Source: Hyalangium versicolor
GTDB lineage: Bacteria > Myxococcota > Myxococcia > Myxococcales > Myxococcaceae
Assembly (NCBI RefSeq): GCF_020103695.1
Contig: NZ_JAHXBF010000019.1
Coordinates: 226,544-290,543 of the forward strand
Length of the DNA: 64,000 nt
Direction: 5' to 3'
Shown here: positions 34,330 to 43,193 of the stretch, piece by piece
Position numbering within the stretch: position 1 is the first letter of the stretch
Layout: each line of letters starts with the position of its first letter
Program-made: the position numbers and the translations under genes
The notes under the pieces: generated by a model
Told to the model about the DNA's origin: nothing
What the model saw: the letters and a program-made list of their open reading frames with translations, nothing else
Databases searched by the model: none

Positions 34330-36831
34330 TCAAGGGAGGGTGACTGTGACTGGCATGGAGCTGTACGCCAGGGTGCCATCCCCCACCTGACCGTGGAGAT
34401 TGTGCCCCCAGCTCCATGCCGTTTCGTCGTTGCGCACCGCCAGGGAATGAGTGCCGCCAGCGGCCACCACCTTGCTGGTCAATCCGCTCACCTGTACCGG
34501 CGTCAGGCGATCGGTGTCCGTTCCATCTCCGAGCTGGCCCTCCATGTTGGAGCCCCAGGCCCACACCGCGCCATCGCTGCGCCGCGCCAGGGAGTGTCCC
34601 CTGCCTGCTGACACCGCTACCACGCCGCTCAGCGCGCTCACCTGCGCCGGCACCAGGCGCTGGGTCTTCGTCCCGTCCCCTAGCTGGCCGGAACTATTGG
34701 AGCCCCAGGCCCACACCGTGCCGTCTCCGCGCACCGCCATGGAGTGAGTGTCGCCGGCCGCCACCGCCACCACGCCGCTCAACCCGCTCACCTGTACTGG
34801 CGTCTGACGGCTCGTGTGCGTCCCATCCCCCAGCTCGCCAAACAGATTGCTTCCCCAGGCCCATACCGTTCCATCTTGGCGCACTGCCAACGAGTGAGCA
34901 CCGCCAGCCGCCACCGCCACGACATCGCTCAGCCCATGAGCCGTTACGGGGAGCCGGCGGTTGGTGGTCGTCCCATCTCCAAGCTGACCGGAAGCGTTGG
35001 CGCCCCAGGCCCACACCGTGCCGTCATTCAGCACCGCCACGGAGTGCGCATCCCCGGCCACCACAGATGCCACGCTGCTCAACCCGCTTACCTGCACCGG
35101 TGTCCAATGCCACAAGTCGGTTGAGCCGTCTCCCAGTTGGCTCTCGGAGTTTGAGCCCCAGGCCCACAGTGTGCCATCGCTGTGTATGGCCAATGAGTGC
35201 CTGTCACCGGCTGCCACCGCCACCACGCCGCTCAGCCCCACCACCTGCACCGGTGCCCTGCGCTCCATCTCCGTTCCATCTCCCAGCCAGCCGGCATCGT
35301 TGTAGCCCCAGGCCCACACCGTTCCGTCATGGAGCACCGCCAGCGAGTGAGTGTCTCCCGCCGCCACCGCTACCACGCCGCTCACCCCGCTCACTTGCAG
35401 GGGCGCCGCACGCTGGGTGTCTGTTCCATTCCCCAGCCGGCCTTGCCAGGCGAGCCCCCAGGCACTCACGGTGCCGTCGCTGCGCAGCGCCAGTGAGTGT
35501 TCCCAGCCGGCCGCTACCGCCACCACGCTGCTCAGCCCGCTCACCTGCGCCGGCACCCAGCTCCCGATGTCTGTTCCACTCCCGAGCTGGCCGGAATCAT
35601 TGGCGCCCCAGGTCCACACCGTGCCGTCGCTGCGCAGCGCCAGCGAGTGCCGCCTGCCGACTTCCACCGCCACCACGCTGCTCAACCCACTCACCTGCAC
35701 TGGCGCCTGATGACTGGTGTTCGTCCCATCACCCAACTGGCCCTCGAAGTTGTACCCCCAGGCCCACACCCTGCCATCGCCGCTCACTGCCAGGGAGTGG
35801 CCTTCGCTGGCCGCGACCGTCACCACACCGCTCAGCCCGCTCACCTGCACCGGCGCCGTACGTTGGGTATATGTCCCATCTCCTAGCTGACCGCGGGAAT
35901 TGGTACCCCAGGCCCACACCGTCCCATCACTGCGGATCGCCAGCGAGTGGCCGTCACCGGCCGCGAGCGCTTTGACATCGCTCATGCCACTCACCTGCAC
36001 CGGCGTCACATGCTGGATCTCCGTCCCGTCCCCCAACTGCCCGACGATATTGTTTCCCCAGGCCCATACAGTGCCATCTCGGAGCACTGCCAGCGAGTGG
36101 ATGCTGCCAGCCGCCACGGCCACCACGCCGCTCAGCCCGCTCACCTGCACGGGTGTCAGGTGCTCGGTGTCCGTCCCATCCCCGAGCTGGCCGTACATGT
36201 TGTTTCCCCAGGCCCACACCGTCCCGTCATTGCGCAGCGCCAGCGAGTGCCCTTCGCCGGCTGCCACGGCCATTACGCCATGCAGTCCGCTCACCTGTAC
36301 TGGAGTGCGGCGCCGGGTCTTCGTCCCATCCCCCAGTTGGCCGAACATGTTGTTTCCCCAGGCCCACACCGTCCCGTCAGCGCGCACCGCCAGCGAGTGG
36401 GAGAAGCCACTGACCACCGAGAGGGGACAGATGGGGGTGACCGACACGGTGAACTGGTGCGAAGCAGAGAGGTTCAGCGCGTTGGTGACGGTGAGCCGTA
36501 CCCAGGGAGCATCCTTCTGGTGCACGCAGTCGGGAGCCGTCCAGACCACATCGCTCGTGGTGGCGGTGCTCTGCGCTTGTCCCAGAGCGCCCGTGTTGGT
36601 CTCCCAGGAAAAGCTCAGGGGGCTGCCCTGTGGGTCCGCCGCCGTGGCGCTCAGGGTGATGGTGCCTCGTGCGGAAGTGGATGGCGCGGACTGAGAAGAC
36701 TGCACAATCTCTGGCGGGAGCGACACGCCGGCATCGGGACGAGGGCCGCCATCCTCGGGAGGATTGTGGCAACCTGCCGCACCGCTCAAGCTCACCACCA
36801 TGAGGAGCAACAGACTCTTTGGAAATCTCAC
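34330..36831 (-). CDS. Lipoprotein with 14 RCC1 repeats
   Basis: 833 aa from a GTG at 36831, preceded by GAGGTG; this gives a signal VRFPKSLLLLMVVSLSGAAG with a lipobox Cys (AAGC). A short Ig-like domain (about 50-150, with ATAADPQGSPLSFSWET) is followed by 14 RCC1 units of about 50 aa, each like GTVWAWGNNMFGQLGDG and VVAVAAGDTHSLAV. Fourteen blades would fold as two seven-bladed propellers. The last unit is degenerate (DETAWSWG). It is surface-exposed and probably a binding protein. The DNA itself is repetitive with a period near 150 bp, so recombination may change blade number. Confidence 0.9.
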   Translation of the reverse strand: MRFPKSLLLLMVVSLSGAAGCHNPPEDGGPRPDAGVSLPPEIVQSSQSAPSTSARGTITLSATAADPQGSPLSFSWETNTGALGQAQSTATTSDVVWTAPDCVHQKDAPWVRLTVTNALNLSASHQFTVSVTPICPLSVVSGFSHSLAVRADGTVWAWGNNMFGQLGDGTKTRRRTPVQVSGLHGVMAVAAGEGHSLALRNDGTVWAWGNNMYGQLGDGTDTEHLTPVQVSGLSGVVAVAAGSIHSLAVLRDGTVWAWGNNIVGQLGDGTEIQHVTPVQVSGMSDVKALAAGDGHSLAIRSDGTVWAWGTNSRGQLGDGTYTQRTAPVQVSGLSGVVTVAASEGHSLAVSGDGRVWAWGYNFEGQLGDGTNTSHQAPVQVSGLSSVVAVEVGRRHSLALRSDGTVWTWGANDSGQLGSGTDIGSWVPAQVSGLSSVVAVAAGWEHSLALRSDGTVSAWGLAWQGRLGNGTDTQRAAPLQVSGVSGVVAVAAGDTHSLAVLHDGTVWAWGYNDAGWLGDGTEMERRAPVQVVGLSGVVAVAAGDRHSLAIHSDGTLWAWGSNSESQLGDGSTDLWHWTPVQVSGLSSVASVVAGDAHSVAVLNDGTVWAWGANASGQLGDGTTTNRRLPVTAHGLSDVVAVAAGGAHSLAVRQDGTVWAWGSNLFGELGDGTHTSRQTPVQVSGLSGVVAVAAGDTHSMAVRGDGTVWAWGSNSSGQLGDGTKTQRLVPAQVSALSGVVAVSAGRGHSLARRSDGAVWAWGSNMEGQLGDGTDTDRLTPVQVSGLTSKVVAAGGTHSLAVRNDETAWSWGHNLHGQVGDGTLAYSSMPVTVTLP

Positions 36832-36950
36832 AAGCACCTCAGACACGCAGCGCTTGGTGAAGCCGGAGGCGTCGCTGAGCGTGTTTGGGAAGCACTGCAA
36901 CTGACGCAGCGGCTTCTTGTCAATGACCTGGAATGGGGACGATCCTCGGG

Positions 36951-37150
36951 GTGCGCCAGGCCAAGACTGGCCAGAGAGGAGGGAGTAGCGACCTGAAACT
37001 CTGGGAAGCAGCCTGCGGGTGAAAGTCCCGACCGGAGAAGGCCGAGGCCGCCAACCGGAAACGAGTCTTGCGCGGACGCCCGCGAGGGTGGACGTGAAGC
37101 GTAGACAGTAGGCCTGTGGGCCATGGGGTTGAGCCCCGAAAACGTGACCC
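36951..37150 (+). mobile_element. Group II intron fragment (5' domain I only)
   Basis: Starts with the GTGCGCC boundary used by bacterial group II introns. The characteristic CAGCCTGCGGGTGAAAGTCC and TGGACGTGAAGCGTAGACAG follow, then GGTTGAGCCCCGAAAACGTG. No intron-encoded reverse transcriptase and no domain V are found before the GST gene, so it is a truncated relic. It lies just upstream of the RCC1 gene, opposite strand. Confidence 0.55.
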
Positions 37151-37210
37151 CTCCCCAGCCACACTCGCCAGGGCACACGCTATCGATGGGTACCCACAAA
37201 GTTTCGCCAA

Positions 37211-37233
37211 GGGTTCAATTCCCGCCGCCTCCA
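37211..37233 (+). repeat. tmRNA 3'-end-like sequence, possible attachment site remnant
   Basis: GGGTTCAATTCCCGCCGCCT followed by CCA equals the T-arm and acceptor end of many ssrA (tmRNA) genes. No tmRNA body, tag frame or matching GGAGGCGGC 5' strand is present upstream. Islands that integrate into ssrA leave exactly such 3'-end copies at their far end. Confidence 0.5.
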
Positions 37234-37282
37234 TCCCCTCGCCCTCGATGGCCTGGAGGCTCCTCCAATGGCAGCACTCTCG

Positions 37283-37915
37283 TCAGGTCCAGTCGCTCAG
37301 CCCTTCGCGGGCATAGACTTCCTTGAACGCCGGTCGCGCCTTCATCAGCGCCGCGTGTTTCGCCAACGCTGGCCACGTATGCGCTGGCTTCGGCATGTTG
37401 CGCGACCAGCGCATCAGCATGGTGAGCATGAAATCAGCGGCACTGAGCTTCTCGCCAAGCAGGTAAGGCCCCTTCGCTGCCAGGTGCGTGTCCACGCGCT
37501 GCCAGGCGGTCTCAATCCGCTCTCGCGCCATGGCCTTACTCGCTTCGCTGTTGGCTTCGCCAGCCGGTTCGGTGGGATAGAACCAGGCGCGATAGGCCGG
37601 CTGCAGCGTGTTGGCCATGAAAAAGAACCATTGGTAGTAGTGTGCACGCTGCAGCGTACCGGGCGGCGGCGCCAGACTGGCCGCTGGATAGGCATCGGCG
37701 AGATGCATGGCGATGGCGGGCGATTCCAGGATGACCTGGCCATCGATCACCAGCGCCGGCACCACGCCAGCCGGATTGATCGCCAGGTACTCCGGCGCCT
37801 TGTGCTCGCGCTTGTCGAGATCGAGGCTGCGCAGCGTGTGCGGGATACCCAGCTCGATCAACAACCAGTGCACCACCATGCTGGCGGTGCTGGGCGAATA
37901 ATAGAGTTCGATCAT
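37283..37915 (-). CDS. Glutathione S-transferase
   Basis: 210 aa. Thioredoxin-like N-terminal domain (MIELYYSPSTASMVVHWLLI, then INPAGVVPALVIDGQVILES with the cis-Pro and glutathione-binding ES) followed by the all-helical C-terminal domain (YLLGEKLSAADFMLTMLMRW). It conjugates glutathione to electrophiles or acts as a peroxidase; the substrate is unknown. GGAGAG precedes the ATG. It sits alone just past the intron and att-like relics, so it may be part of transferred DNA; its nearest relatives would tell. Confidence 0.93.
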   Translation of the reverse strand: MIELYYSPSTASMVVHWLLIELGIPHTLRSLDLDKREHKAPEYLAINPAGVVPALVIDGQVILESPAIAMHLADAYPAASLAPPPGTLQRAHYYQWFFFMANTLQPAYRAWFYPTEPAGEANSEASKAMARERIETAWQRVDTHLAAKGPYLLGEKLSAADFMLTMLMRWSRNMPKPAHTWPALAKHAALMKARPAFKEVYAREGLSDWT

Positions 37916-38076
37916 GTGACTCTCCGGGCAATCAAGCTAATGGAGACGAGGATGCCTGCCCAGAGGCTGGAAGCCTCGATGAGGCCTCCCTGGGTCCATG
38001 ATGGAGGCGTTCGTAACACCTCAGCCCCCGGTGCTTTCCGCTCGGCCCGCTGCACGCGCCGACGCTCAAACCCGCC

Positions 38077-39702
38077 TCAAGGCCAGAAGCGGGCCAGCGC
38101 GAAGTCGTGGTTGGAGTCGCTGGCCGAGCCGGCGAGCAGGATGCGCACCACGGGCACCCGCTCGTCCGCCTGGAGCGCCACCGCGCGGGCCGTGTCGTCC
38201 TTGATCCCCGAAGCGAGCGGCGTCACCACCTTGCCTCCCGTGCCGAAGCCGGAGTCGAGCACGCCCGTGGACTCATAGCGCAGCAGGGCGAAGTCCCCGC
38301 TCGAGCCGCTGCCCGTATACATCCATCCACCGACCACGAGCTTCCCATCCGCCTGGATGACCAGGGCGGTGGCCTCGTCCCAGTTGGTGGTGCTCACCTG
38401 GGTGATGACCTTGCCGCCGGTGCCGAAGCCCGTGTCCAGGGTGCCGGCGTCGCTCAGGCGCACCAGCGCGAAGTCGTGATTGGAGTGGCCAGCCACCACG
38501 AGCTTCCCATCGGAGGTGACGGCCACAGCCCGCGCCGAGCCGATGCTGGTGGTGAAGAGCCCGTTGATCTTCCCGCCCGTACCGAAGCCCGTGTCCAGCG
38601 CCCCGGCCGGGGTGTAGCGGGCCAGGATGAAGTCGCCATCACCTCCCGCGGCGACGATGCGCGCCTCGCTCCCCACCGTCTCCAGGGCGAGCGAGAAGAT
38701 GGTGTCCCGGCCGGCGGCCGACTTGATGGAGGTGGTCACCTTGCCACCGGTGCCGAAGCCGGTGTCCAGGCTCCCATTGCTGTTGTAGCGGGCCAGGGCG
38801 AAGTCCAGGCCGGTCGCCCCGGCATCCGTGTCTCCGCCGAGGAGGATCTTTCCGTCGGACTGGAGGAGGAGCGCGTAGGCCGAATCCGCCCCATTGCCGA
38901 AGGCGGTGGTCACCTTGCCCCCATTACCGAAGCTCGTGTCCAGGCTGCCGTCGGCGTTGTAGCGCACCAGCGCGAAGTCGATTCCGCTCGCGCCGCCATC
39001 CGCAGTGCCCGCGACGAGGATCTTCCCGTCCGTCTGCAGCGCCACCGCGAAAGCCTGGCTGTTGGGAGTCCCCACCGCGGTGGTCACCTTGCCGCCGGTG
39101 CCGAAGCCCGTGTCCAGGCTGCCATCGCGGGAGTAGCGCACCACCGCGAAGGTGGTGCCCTGCGAGGCGGCGGTGCGGCCAACCAGGAGGATCTTCCCAT
39201 CGGGCTGCACGGCAATGCCCTCAGCGTAGTCCTCGCCCGCGCCCACCGGGGTGATCACCGGGCCCGTCACGAGGCTGGTGTCGAGCGAGCCGGGCGGGCC
39301 ACGAACCGTCACGGTGAGCTGCTTGCTCGCCGTCTTGTCACCCGAGGTGCCCTTCACCGTGACGGTGGTGGGCAGAGAGTGGGGTGCCGTGGCCGCCGCG
39401 GCGAGCTGGATCGTGGCGGAGGTGGCGCTGCTGGCGATCGAGGCTGGCGTCACACTCACGCCGCTGGGCAGGTCGGCGAGTGTCAGGTCCACTGCCCCGT
39501 CGAAGCCGGTCTCCCGCGTGACGGTCGCGGTGACCGTCACGTTCGAGCCCTGGAGGATGGGGGTCTTGTCCGTCGAGAGCGCCAGAGTGAAGCCAGGGGT
39601 CTCGGAGGGAGGGGGCGGAGTCGTGGGCTCGTCGGAGGAGCAGGCGGCCAGCAGCGCCAGGGCCGCGCTCCAGAGCCATCGTCGAAGGGGCTGGGGATTC
39701 AT
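38077..39702 (-). CDS. Lipoprotein with delta-60 repeats
   Basis: 541 aa. Lipoprotein signal MNPQPLRRWLWSAALALLAACS. An Ig-like domain (about 35-130) carries SVTPASIASSATSATIQL. Then about eight delta-60 repeats, each with GSLDTGFGTGGKVTT and ALQTDGKILVAG..DFALVRY, follow to the C-terminus (TIGR02608-type). Such repeats fold as propellers on the cell surface. The DNA is also repetitive. AAGGAG lies seven bases before the ATG. It follows the next lipoprotein gene, 41184-39790, in the same direction, and may form an operon of secreted propellers. Confidence 0.9.
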   Translation of the reverse strand: MNPQPLRRWLWSAALALLAACSSDEPTTPPPPSETPGFTLALSTDKTPILQGSNVTVTATVTRETGFDGAVDLTLADLPSGVSVTPASIASSATSATIQLAAAATAPHSLPTTVTVKGTSGDKTASKQLTVTVRGPPGSLDTSLVTGPVITPVGAGEDYAEGIAVQPDGKILLVGRTAASQGTTFAVVRYSRDGSLDTGFGTGGKVTTAVGTPNSQAFAVALQTDGKILVAGTADGGASGIDFALVRYNADGSLDTSFGNGGKVTTAFGNGADSAYALLLQSDGKILLGGDTDAGATGLDFALARYNSNGSLDTGFGTGGKVTTSIKSAAGRDTIFSLALETVGSEARIVAAGGDGDFILARYTPAGALDTGFGTGGKINGLFTTSIGSARAVAVTSDGKLVVAGHSNHDFALVRLSDAGTLDTGFGTGGKVITQVSTTNWDEATALVIQADGKLVVGGWMYTGSGSSGDFALLRYESTGVLDSGFGTGGKVVTPLASGIKDDTARAVALQADERVPVVRILLAGSASDSNHDFALARFWP

Positions 39703-39789
39703 GGTTCATCTCCTTGGCAATGAGGAGGCGACTTTCCCCCCGGAGTGCTCCCCGAGCCAAGGCCTATGTCAGCGCGGAAGCCTCGGGTG

Positions 39790-41184
39790 CTACTGGAACG
39801 TCACCTTTCCGTCCCGCTGGTAGCAGACGTGCGGCGTTCCATCCGTGGGGCGGATGGCGATACTGGGCCGCGTTCCATCCTGAATCGTGCCCCATTGGGT
39901 GAACGTCCAGAAACCCTGCGCATCTGTCGTGGCGAGCTCCAGCGTCGTCCCCTGGCGCTGGGCGAAGTAGGGCTTGCCCCCGCTATAAGCCAGGTCGTTG
40001 GCGATGTTCGCCACGACGTAGGTCCCCTGGGAGATGCGCGTGGTGCTGGTGGACAGCGGCGAGCCCAGCGTCACGTCGTAGAAGCCGGCCCACCAGCCAT
40101 TGGTCACAGCCCCGTTGGGAAGCAACAGCAGATGCTGGTCCGGCGTCAGCGCCAGGGACTGCCACCCAGAGATGCCACTCAGGGCGTAGGTCTCCACCGT
40201 GGTGCCCTTGATGGCAGTGACCGTCCCGCCCCTGAGCATGTACAGCGTTCCTGCCGCGTCGAAGACGGCCTTGCTCGCCATCGTCCCCGTGGTGACCTGG
40301 GAGGTGCTCCACGCGTTGCTCCCCGTCCGCGTCGCGACCCGCACGCCCGACGACGACGGCAACGAGTCGCTATAGATGATGGTGGGCCTCAGGTCCTGGG
40401 TGGGATTGAGCGCGATGGACAGACGGACGGAGTCGCCGGTGCGGCTCGTCGGATCGACGATCTCCCGAGTCCAGATGCCGTTGACGCGCGTGGCGTAGCT
40501 GACACGCAAGACCTCCGTGCCGCGCCCCGGGGGGCCATCCCCCTTGAGGTAGGCGACGTGTGGCGTGCCCGTGGCCGGGTCCACCGCGAGGAAGGGGTTG
40601 TAGGTGAACTGACCGTCGTTGTTGAAGCCGGAGCCGTCGATCTGCTCCGTCGTCCACGACGAGCCATCCCATTGGCCGTACCACAGGCTATGGCGCGTAT
40701 CGTTGTAGTAGACGACGTGCCCCTTGCCCGCGTTGTCGAAGGCGAGCTGACAGAAGCCACCCGTGACATCCGGGCTCGGGTCGATGGCGGGGTTCGTGGC
40801 GAGGTTCGGAGAGGCCACCACGTTGAAGTGGAACTCCCCCTCTGCCTTCTTCCCCGACGCCGTCTCGACCGCGACGGACAAGGAGGCCAACCCCTCCGAG
40901 GGCAGCGTCCAGGTCACCTGCTCCGCGTCGGGCTCGATGGCGCCCCTGGTGGCGCTCCAGCGCACCGACGTGAAGACCTCATCCGCGGCGGTGACCTTGA
41001 AGCGCTCGGCCGCGCCCCCGACGAAGAGCCCGTTACTCCCCTCCCGCTCGATGAGCAGCGCCAGCGCACCAGGCTCATGCGAGGCAATGACCTGGGTGGG
41101 CCCGGCCTCTCCGCCACAGGCCGCGAGCAGGCTCAGCGCCCCCAACAACAGCGTCCGCGAGACAGCATTCCTCCACAGCGTCAC
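39790..41184 (-). CDS. Secreted lipoprotein, propeller-like, unknown function
   Basis: 464 aa, GTG start with AAGGGG upstream. Lipoprotein signal (SRTLLLGALSLLAACGG). An Ig-like domain comes first (VRWSATRGAIEPDAEQVTWT), then six or so blade-like repeats containing LAFDNAGKGHVVYYNDTR, PFLAVDPATGTPHVAYLKG and SIAIRPTDGTPHVCYQRDG, the pattern of sialidase-like propellers. No catalytic Arg triad is evident. It is probably a surface binding protein. Confidence 0.75.
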   Translation of the reverse strand: MTLWRNAVSRTLLLGALSLLAACGGEAGPTQVIASHEPGALALLIEREGSNGLFVGGAAERFKVTAADEVFTSVRWSATRGAIEPDAEQVTWTLPSEGLASLSVAVETASGKKAEGEFHFNVVASPNLATNPAIDPSPDVTGGFCQLAFDNAGKGHVVYYNDTRHSLWYGQWDGSSWTTEQIDGSGFNNDGQFTYNPFLAVDPATGTPHVAYLKGDGPPGRGTEVLRVSYATRVNGIWTREIVDPTSRTGDSVRLSIALNPTQDLRPTIIYSDSLPSSSGVRVATRTGSNAWSTSQVTTGTMASKAVFDAAGTLYMLRGGTVTAIKGTTVETYALSGISGWQSLALTPDQHLLLLPNGAVTNGWWAGFYDVTLGSPLSTSTTRISQGTYVVANIANDLAYSGGKPYFAQRQGTTLELATTDAQGFWTFTQWGTIQDGTRPSIAIRPTDGTPHVCYQRDGKVTFQ

Positions 41185-41394
41185 GATGGTTCCCCTTGAT
41201 GAAATCGGCGAGTCAGCCTCGCCGTCCCATCAACGGGCGGACTTCAAAAACGGTCTACCGCGATGCAGATGCAATTCCAGAATCAAAAACACCATCCTCG
41301 GGAACCCATCAGGGAACTCAGGCGTCCCACCCCGCGGAGGCCGTGCCCCATCCGTATCCCCTCTGACTCGAGGTGGCTTACCCCCGAGTAGCCT

Positions 41395-41840
41395 TCACCA
41401 CTCCGCGGCACCCGGTGGCGCTCGCCTGTTCTCGAACGTGAGGCCGCGCAGGTCCGCCACCTCGTGCAGATGATGGACATCCACGGTCTTGTCCTTGCGC
41501 TGAGGCTCCAGCCGGTAGAGGCGTCCCTCGCGAGCGAAGAGGAGATCGCCGTTCGAGTCCCAGTCGGCCCAGTCGAGGCGGCCCAGCGGAACCTCCTCCT
41601 CCCGCTTCACGTCGATCAGGTCGTACTCCATCACGTACCAGGGACCCTCGCGCTCGTGCAGGCCCAGGATGCGCATCTGAAGCTCGAAGTCCTTGGCTCG
41701 GATACTTCGCCGCAAAGTAGACGAGCTTATCCCCCGAGGGCGAGAGATCGCACCGGCGCACGTGCCAGGAGCACGAAGAGGCGAACGGACGAGGGCTTGA
41801 GTGCGGGTCCTTTGGGAGCTGCCTCGCGCGCGGCGCTCAT
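41395..41840 (-). pseudogene. Decayed PD40-like gene with two internal deletions
   Basis: Three reading frames must be joined. From the ATG at 41840: MSAAREAAPKGPALKPSSVR and LFVLLAR. A second frame: RRCDLSPSGDKLVYFAAKYPS. A third frame: DFELQMRILGLHEREGPWYV, MEYDLIDVKREEEVPLGRLD, WADWDSNGDLLFAREGRLYRL to the stop at 41395. The three parts look like the start, middle and end of one larger protein, so long stretches between them are missing. It is next to the M20 hydrolase gene, same strand, with 3 bp between. Confidence 0.65.
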
Positions 41841-41843
41841 ACG

Positions 41844-43145
41844 CTACCCTCGCTTGCGCCGGGGCTCGGCCTTCCGCGCGAGGTGCTCCACGGTCTGCTC
41901 GACTGTCGAGAGGAACGCACGCACCGACTTGTCGAGCGCCGGCTCCGGCGTGTCCTCGATACGGGTATGCGAGATGCCCGGTGAGGACTGCGCGAAGACC
42001 ATCGCCGTCGGCACGATGTCCGCCATCTCCGCCGCGTCGTGCAGCGGACCCGACGGAATCTCCGGCGCATGGCCGGTGACGCCCTTGACTGCCTTTCGCA
42101 CGAAGCCGGTAAGCGTCTCGTCGAAGATGCGCGGGGTGATCTTGAGAATCGGGCTCCACTCGACCTTGACGTGGAACTCCTTCGCCGCGGCGAGCGACGC
42201 CTTCTTCGCCCCCGCCAGCAGCTTTGCCAGCACTTTCGCGTCGAGCGCACGCATGTCGATGGAGATCTCCGTGCGACCCGGCACCGCGGTGACGAAGTTC
42301 GGCTCGACCTTCACCACGCCACAGGTCGCCACCACACGCGTGCGCGGCGTCTTGCCGGAGAGCTTCGTCGCGAGTTCCTGCGCCGCGAGCGCGAACCGGG
42401 CACCCGCGAGGAACGCGTCCCGGCGCAGGTGCAGCGGCGCGGCGCCCGAGTGGGCGGCCTGCCCGATGAACTTCAGATGGTGGCGCTCGACACCCATCGT
42501 CCCGAGGACCACGCCGACCGGGCGCTTCATCTCCTGCAGCACAGGACCCTGCTCGATGTGCAGCTCGAGGTAGGCCTCGGCTCGCAGCTCGTCGAAGTAT
42601 TTCCGCGCGGTCTTCATTCCTTCGAGGGTGATGCCGTTCTCGTTCAACGCGTCGGGGAGCTTCACACCGGCGCGGTCCACCAGGTGCCCGAGCTCTTTGT
42701 GCGGATCGAGCGAGCCCGCGGACGCGGCGGACCCGGCGAGGCTGCGGCCAAATCGCGCACCCTCTTCGTCGGCCCAATCGACGAGGTGGATCGTCACTGG
42801 CGGGCGCTGGCCCTTCGCGGCGTAGACGCGGAGCACCTCGAGACCCGAGAGCACGCCGAGGCAGCCGTCCAGCCACCCGCCACCGGGCACCGAGTCGAGG
42901 TGGCTGCCGATGACGATGCTCCGCTCGGAGTCTCCGGGGAGCGTGGTCCAGAGGTTACCCGCGCCGTCCCGGCGCACGGAGAGGGAGAGCTCGTTCTGCA
43001 GCTTTCCCGCGAACCACTCGCGCGCCTTGCGCCAGACCGGGCCCCAGGCGACGCGCTGGGCACCGCGCTCGTCGGAGGTGAGCTTCTCGAGTTCCTTGAG
43101 ATCGGAGATCACACGCTTCGAAGAAGGGTTCATGGCCCACTTCAT
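41844..43145 (-). CDS. M20-family amidohydrolase (N-carbamoyl-amino acid hydrolase / allantoate amidohydrolase type)
   Basis: 433 aa. Binuclear metal motifs of the family are in place: IGSHLDSVPGGGWLDG (His and Asp), DEEGARFGRS (Glu-Glu), LELHIEQGPVLQ (His) and the C-terminal SGPLHDAAEMA and SPGISHT. The lid/dimer domain holds GVVLGTMGVERHHLKFIGQA. These enzymes hydrolyse N-carbamoyl-L-amino acids, ureidoglycine-type compounds or allantoate. Substrate cannot be assigned. Start may be the second ATG, at 43133. It is a single gene. Confidence 0.9.
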   Translation of the reverse strand: MKWAMNPSSKRVISDLKELEKLTSDERGAQRVAWGPVWRKAREWFAGKLQNELSLSVRRDGAGNLWTTLPGDSERSIVIGSHLDSVPGGGWLDGCLGVLSGLEVLRVYAAKGQRPPVTIHLVDWADEEGARFGRSLAGSAASAGSLDPHKELGHLVDRAGVKLPDALNENGITLEGMKTARKYFDELRAEAYLELHIEQGPVLQEMKRPVGVVLGTMGVERHHLKFIGQAAHSGAAPLHLRRDAFLAGARFALAAQELATKLSGKTPRTRVVATCGVVKVEPNFVTAVPGRTEISIDMRALDAKVLAKLLAGAKKASLAAAKEFHVKVEWSPILKITPRIFDETLTGFVRKAVKGVTGHAPEIPSGPLHDAAEMADIVPTAMVFAQSSPGISHTRIEDTPEPALDKSVRAFLSTVEQTVEHLARKAEPRRKRG

Positions 43146-43193
43146 AGCGCGGAGGCGAGGTGGAGAGGAGCCAGTGAGTTGCAGCCCCCCGGC

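Noticed and set aside
34330..36400. Regular repeats that could suggest a CRISPR array
   Set aside because: Period near 150 bp, in frame, and coding for RCC1 blades.
36920..37234. Reverse-strand frame starting MEAAGIEP
   Set aside because: A well-known artefact made by the reverse complement of tmRNA/tRNA 3' ends; it is not a protein.
37155..37236. Possible tRNA or tmRNA gene ending GGTTCAATTCCCGCCGCC TCCA
   Set aside because: No pairing 5' acceptor strand, D-arm or anticodon arm and no tag frame upstream; kept only as a 3'-end-like remnant.
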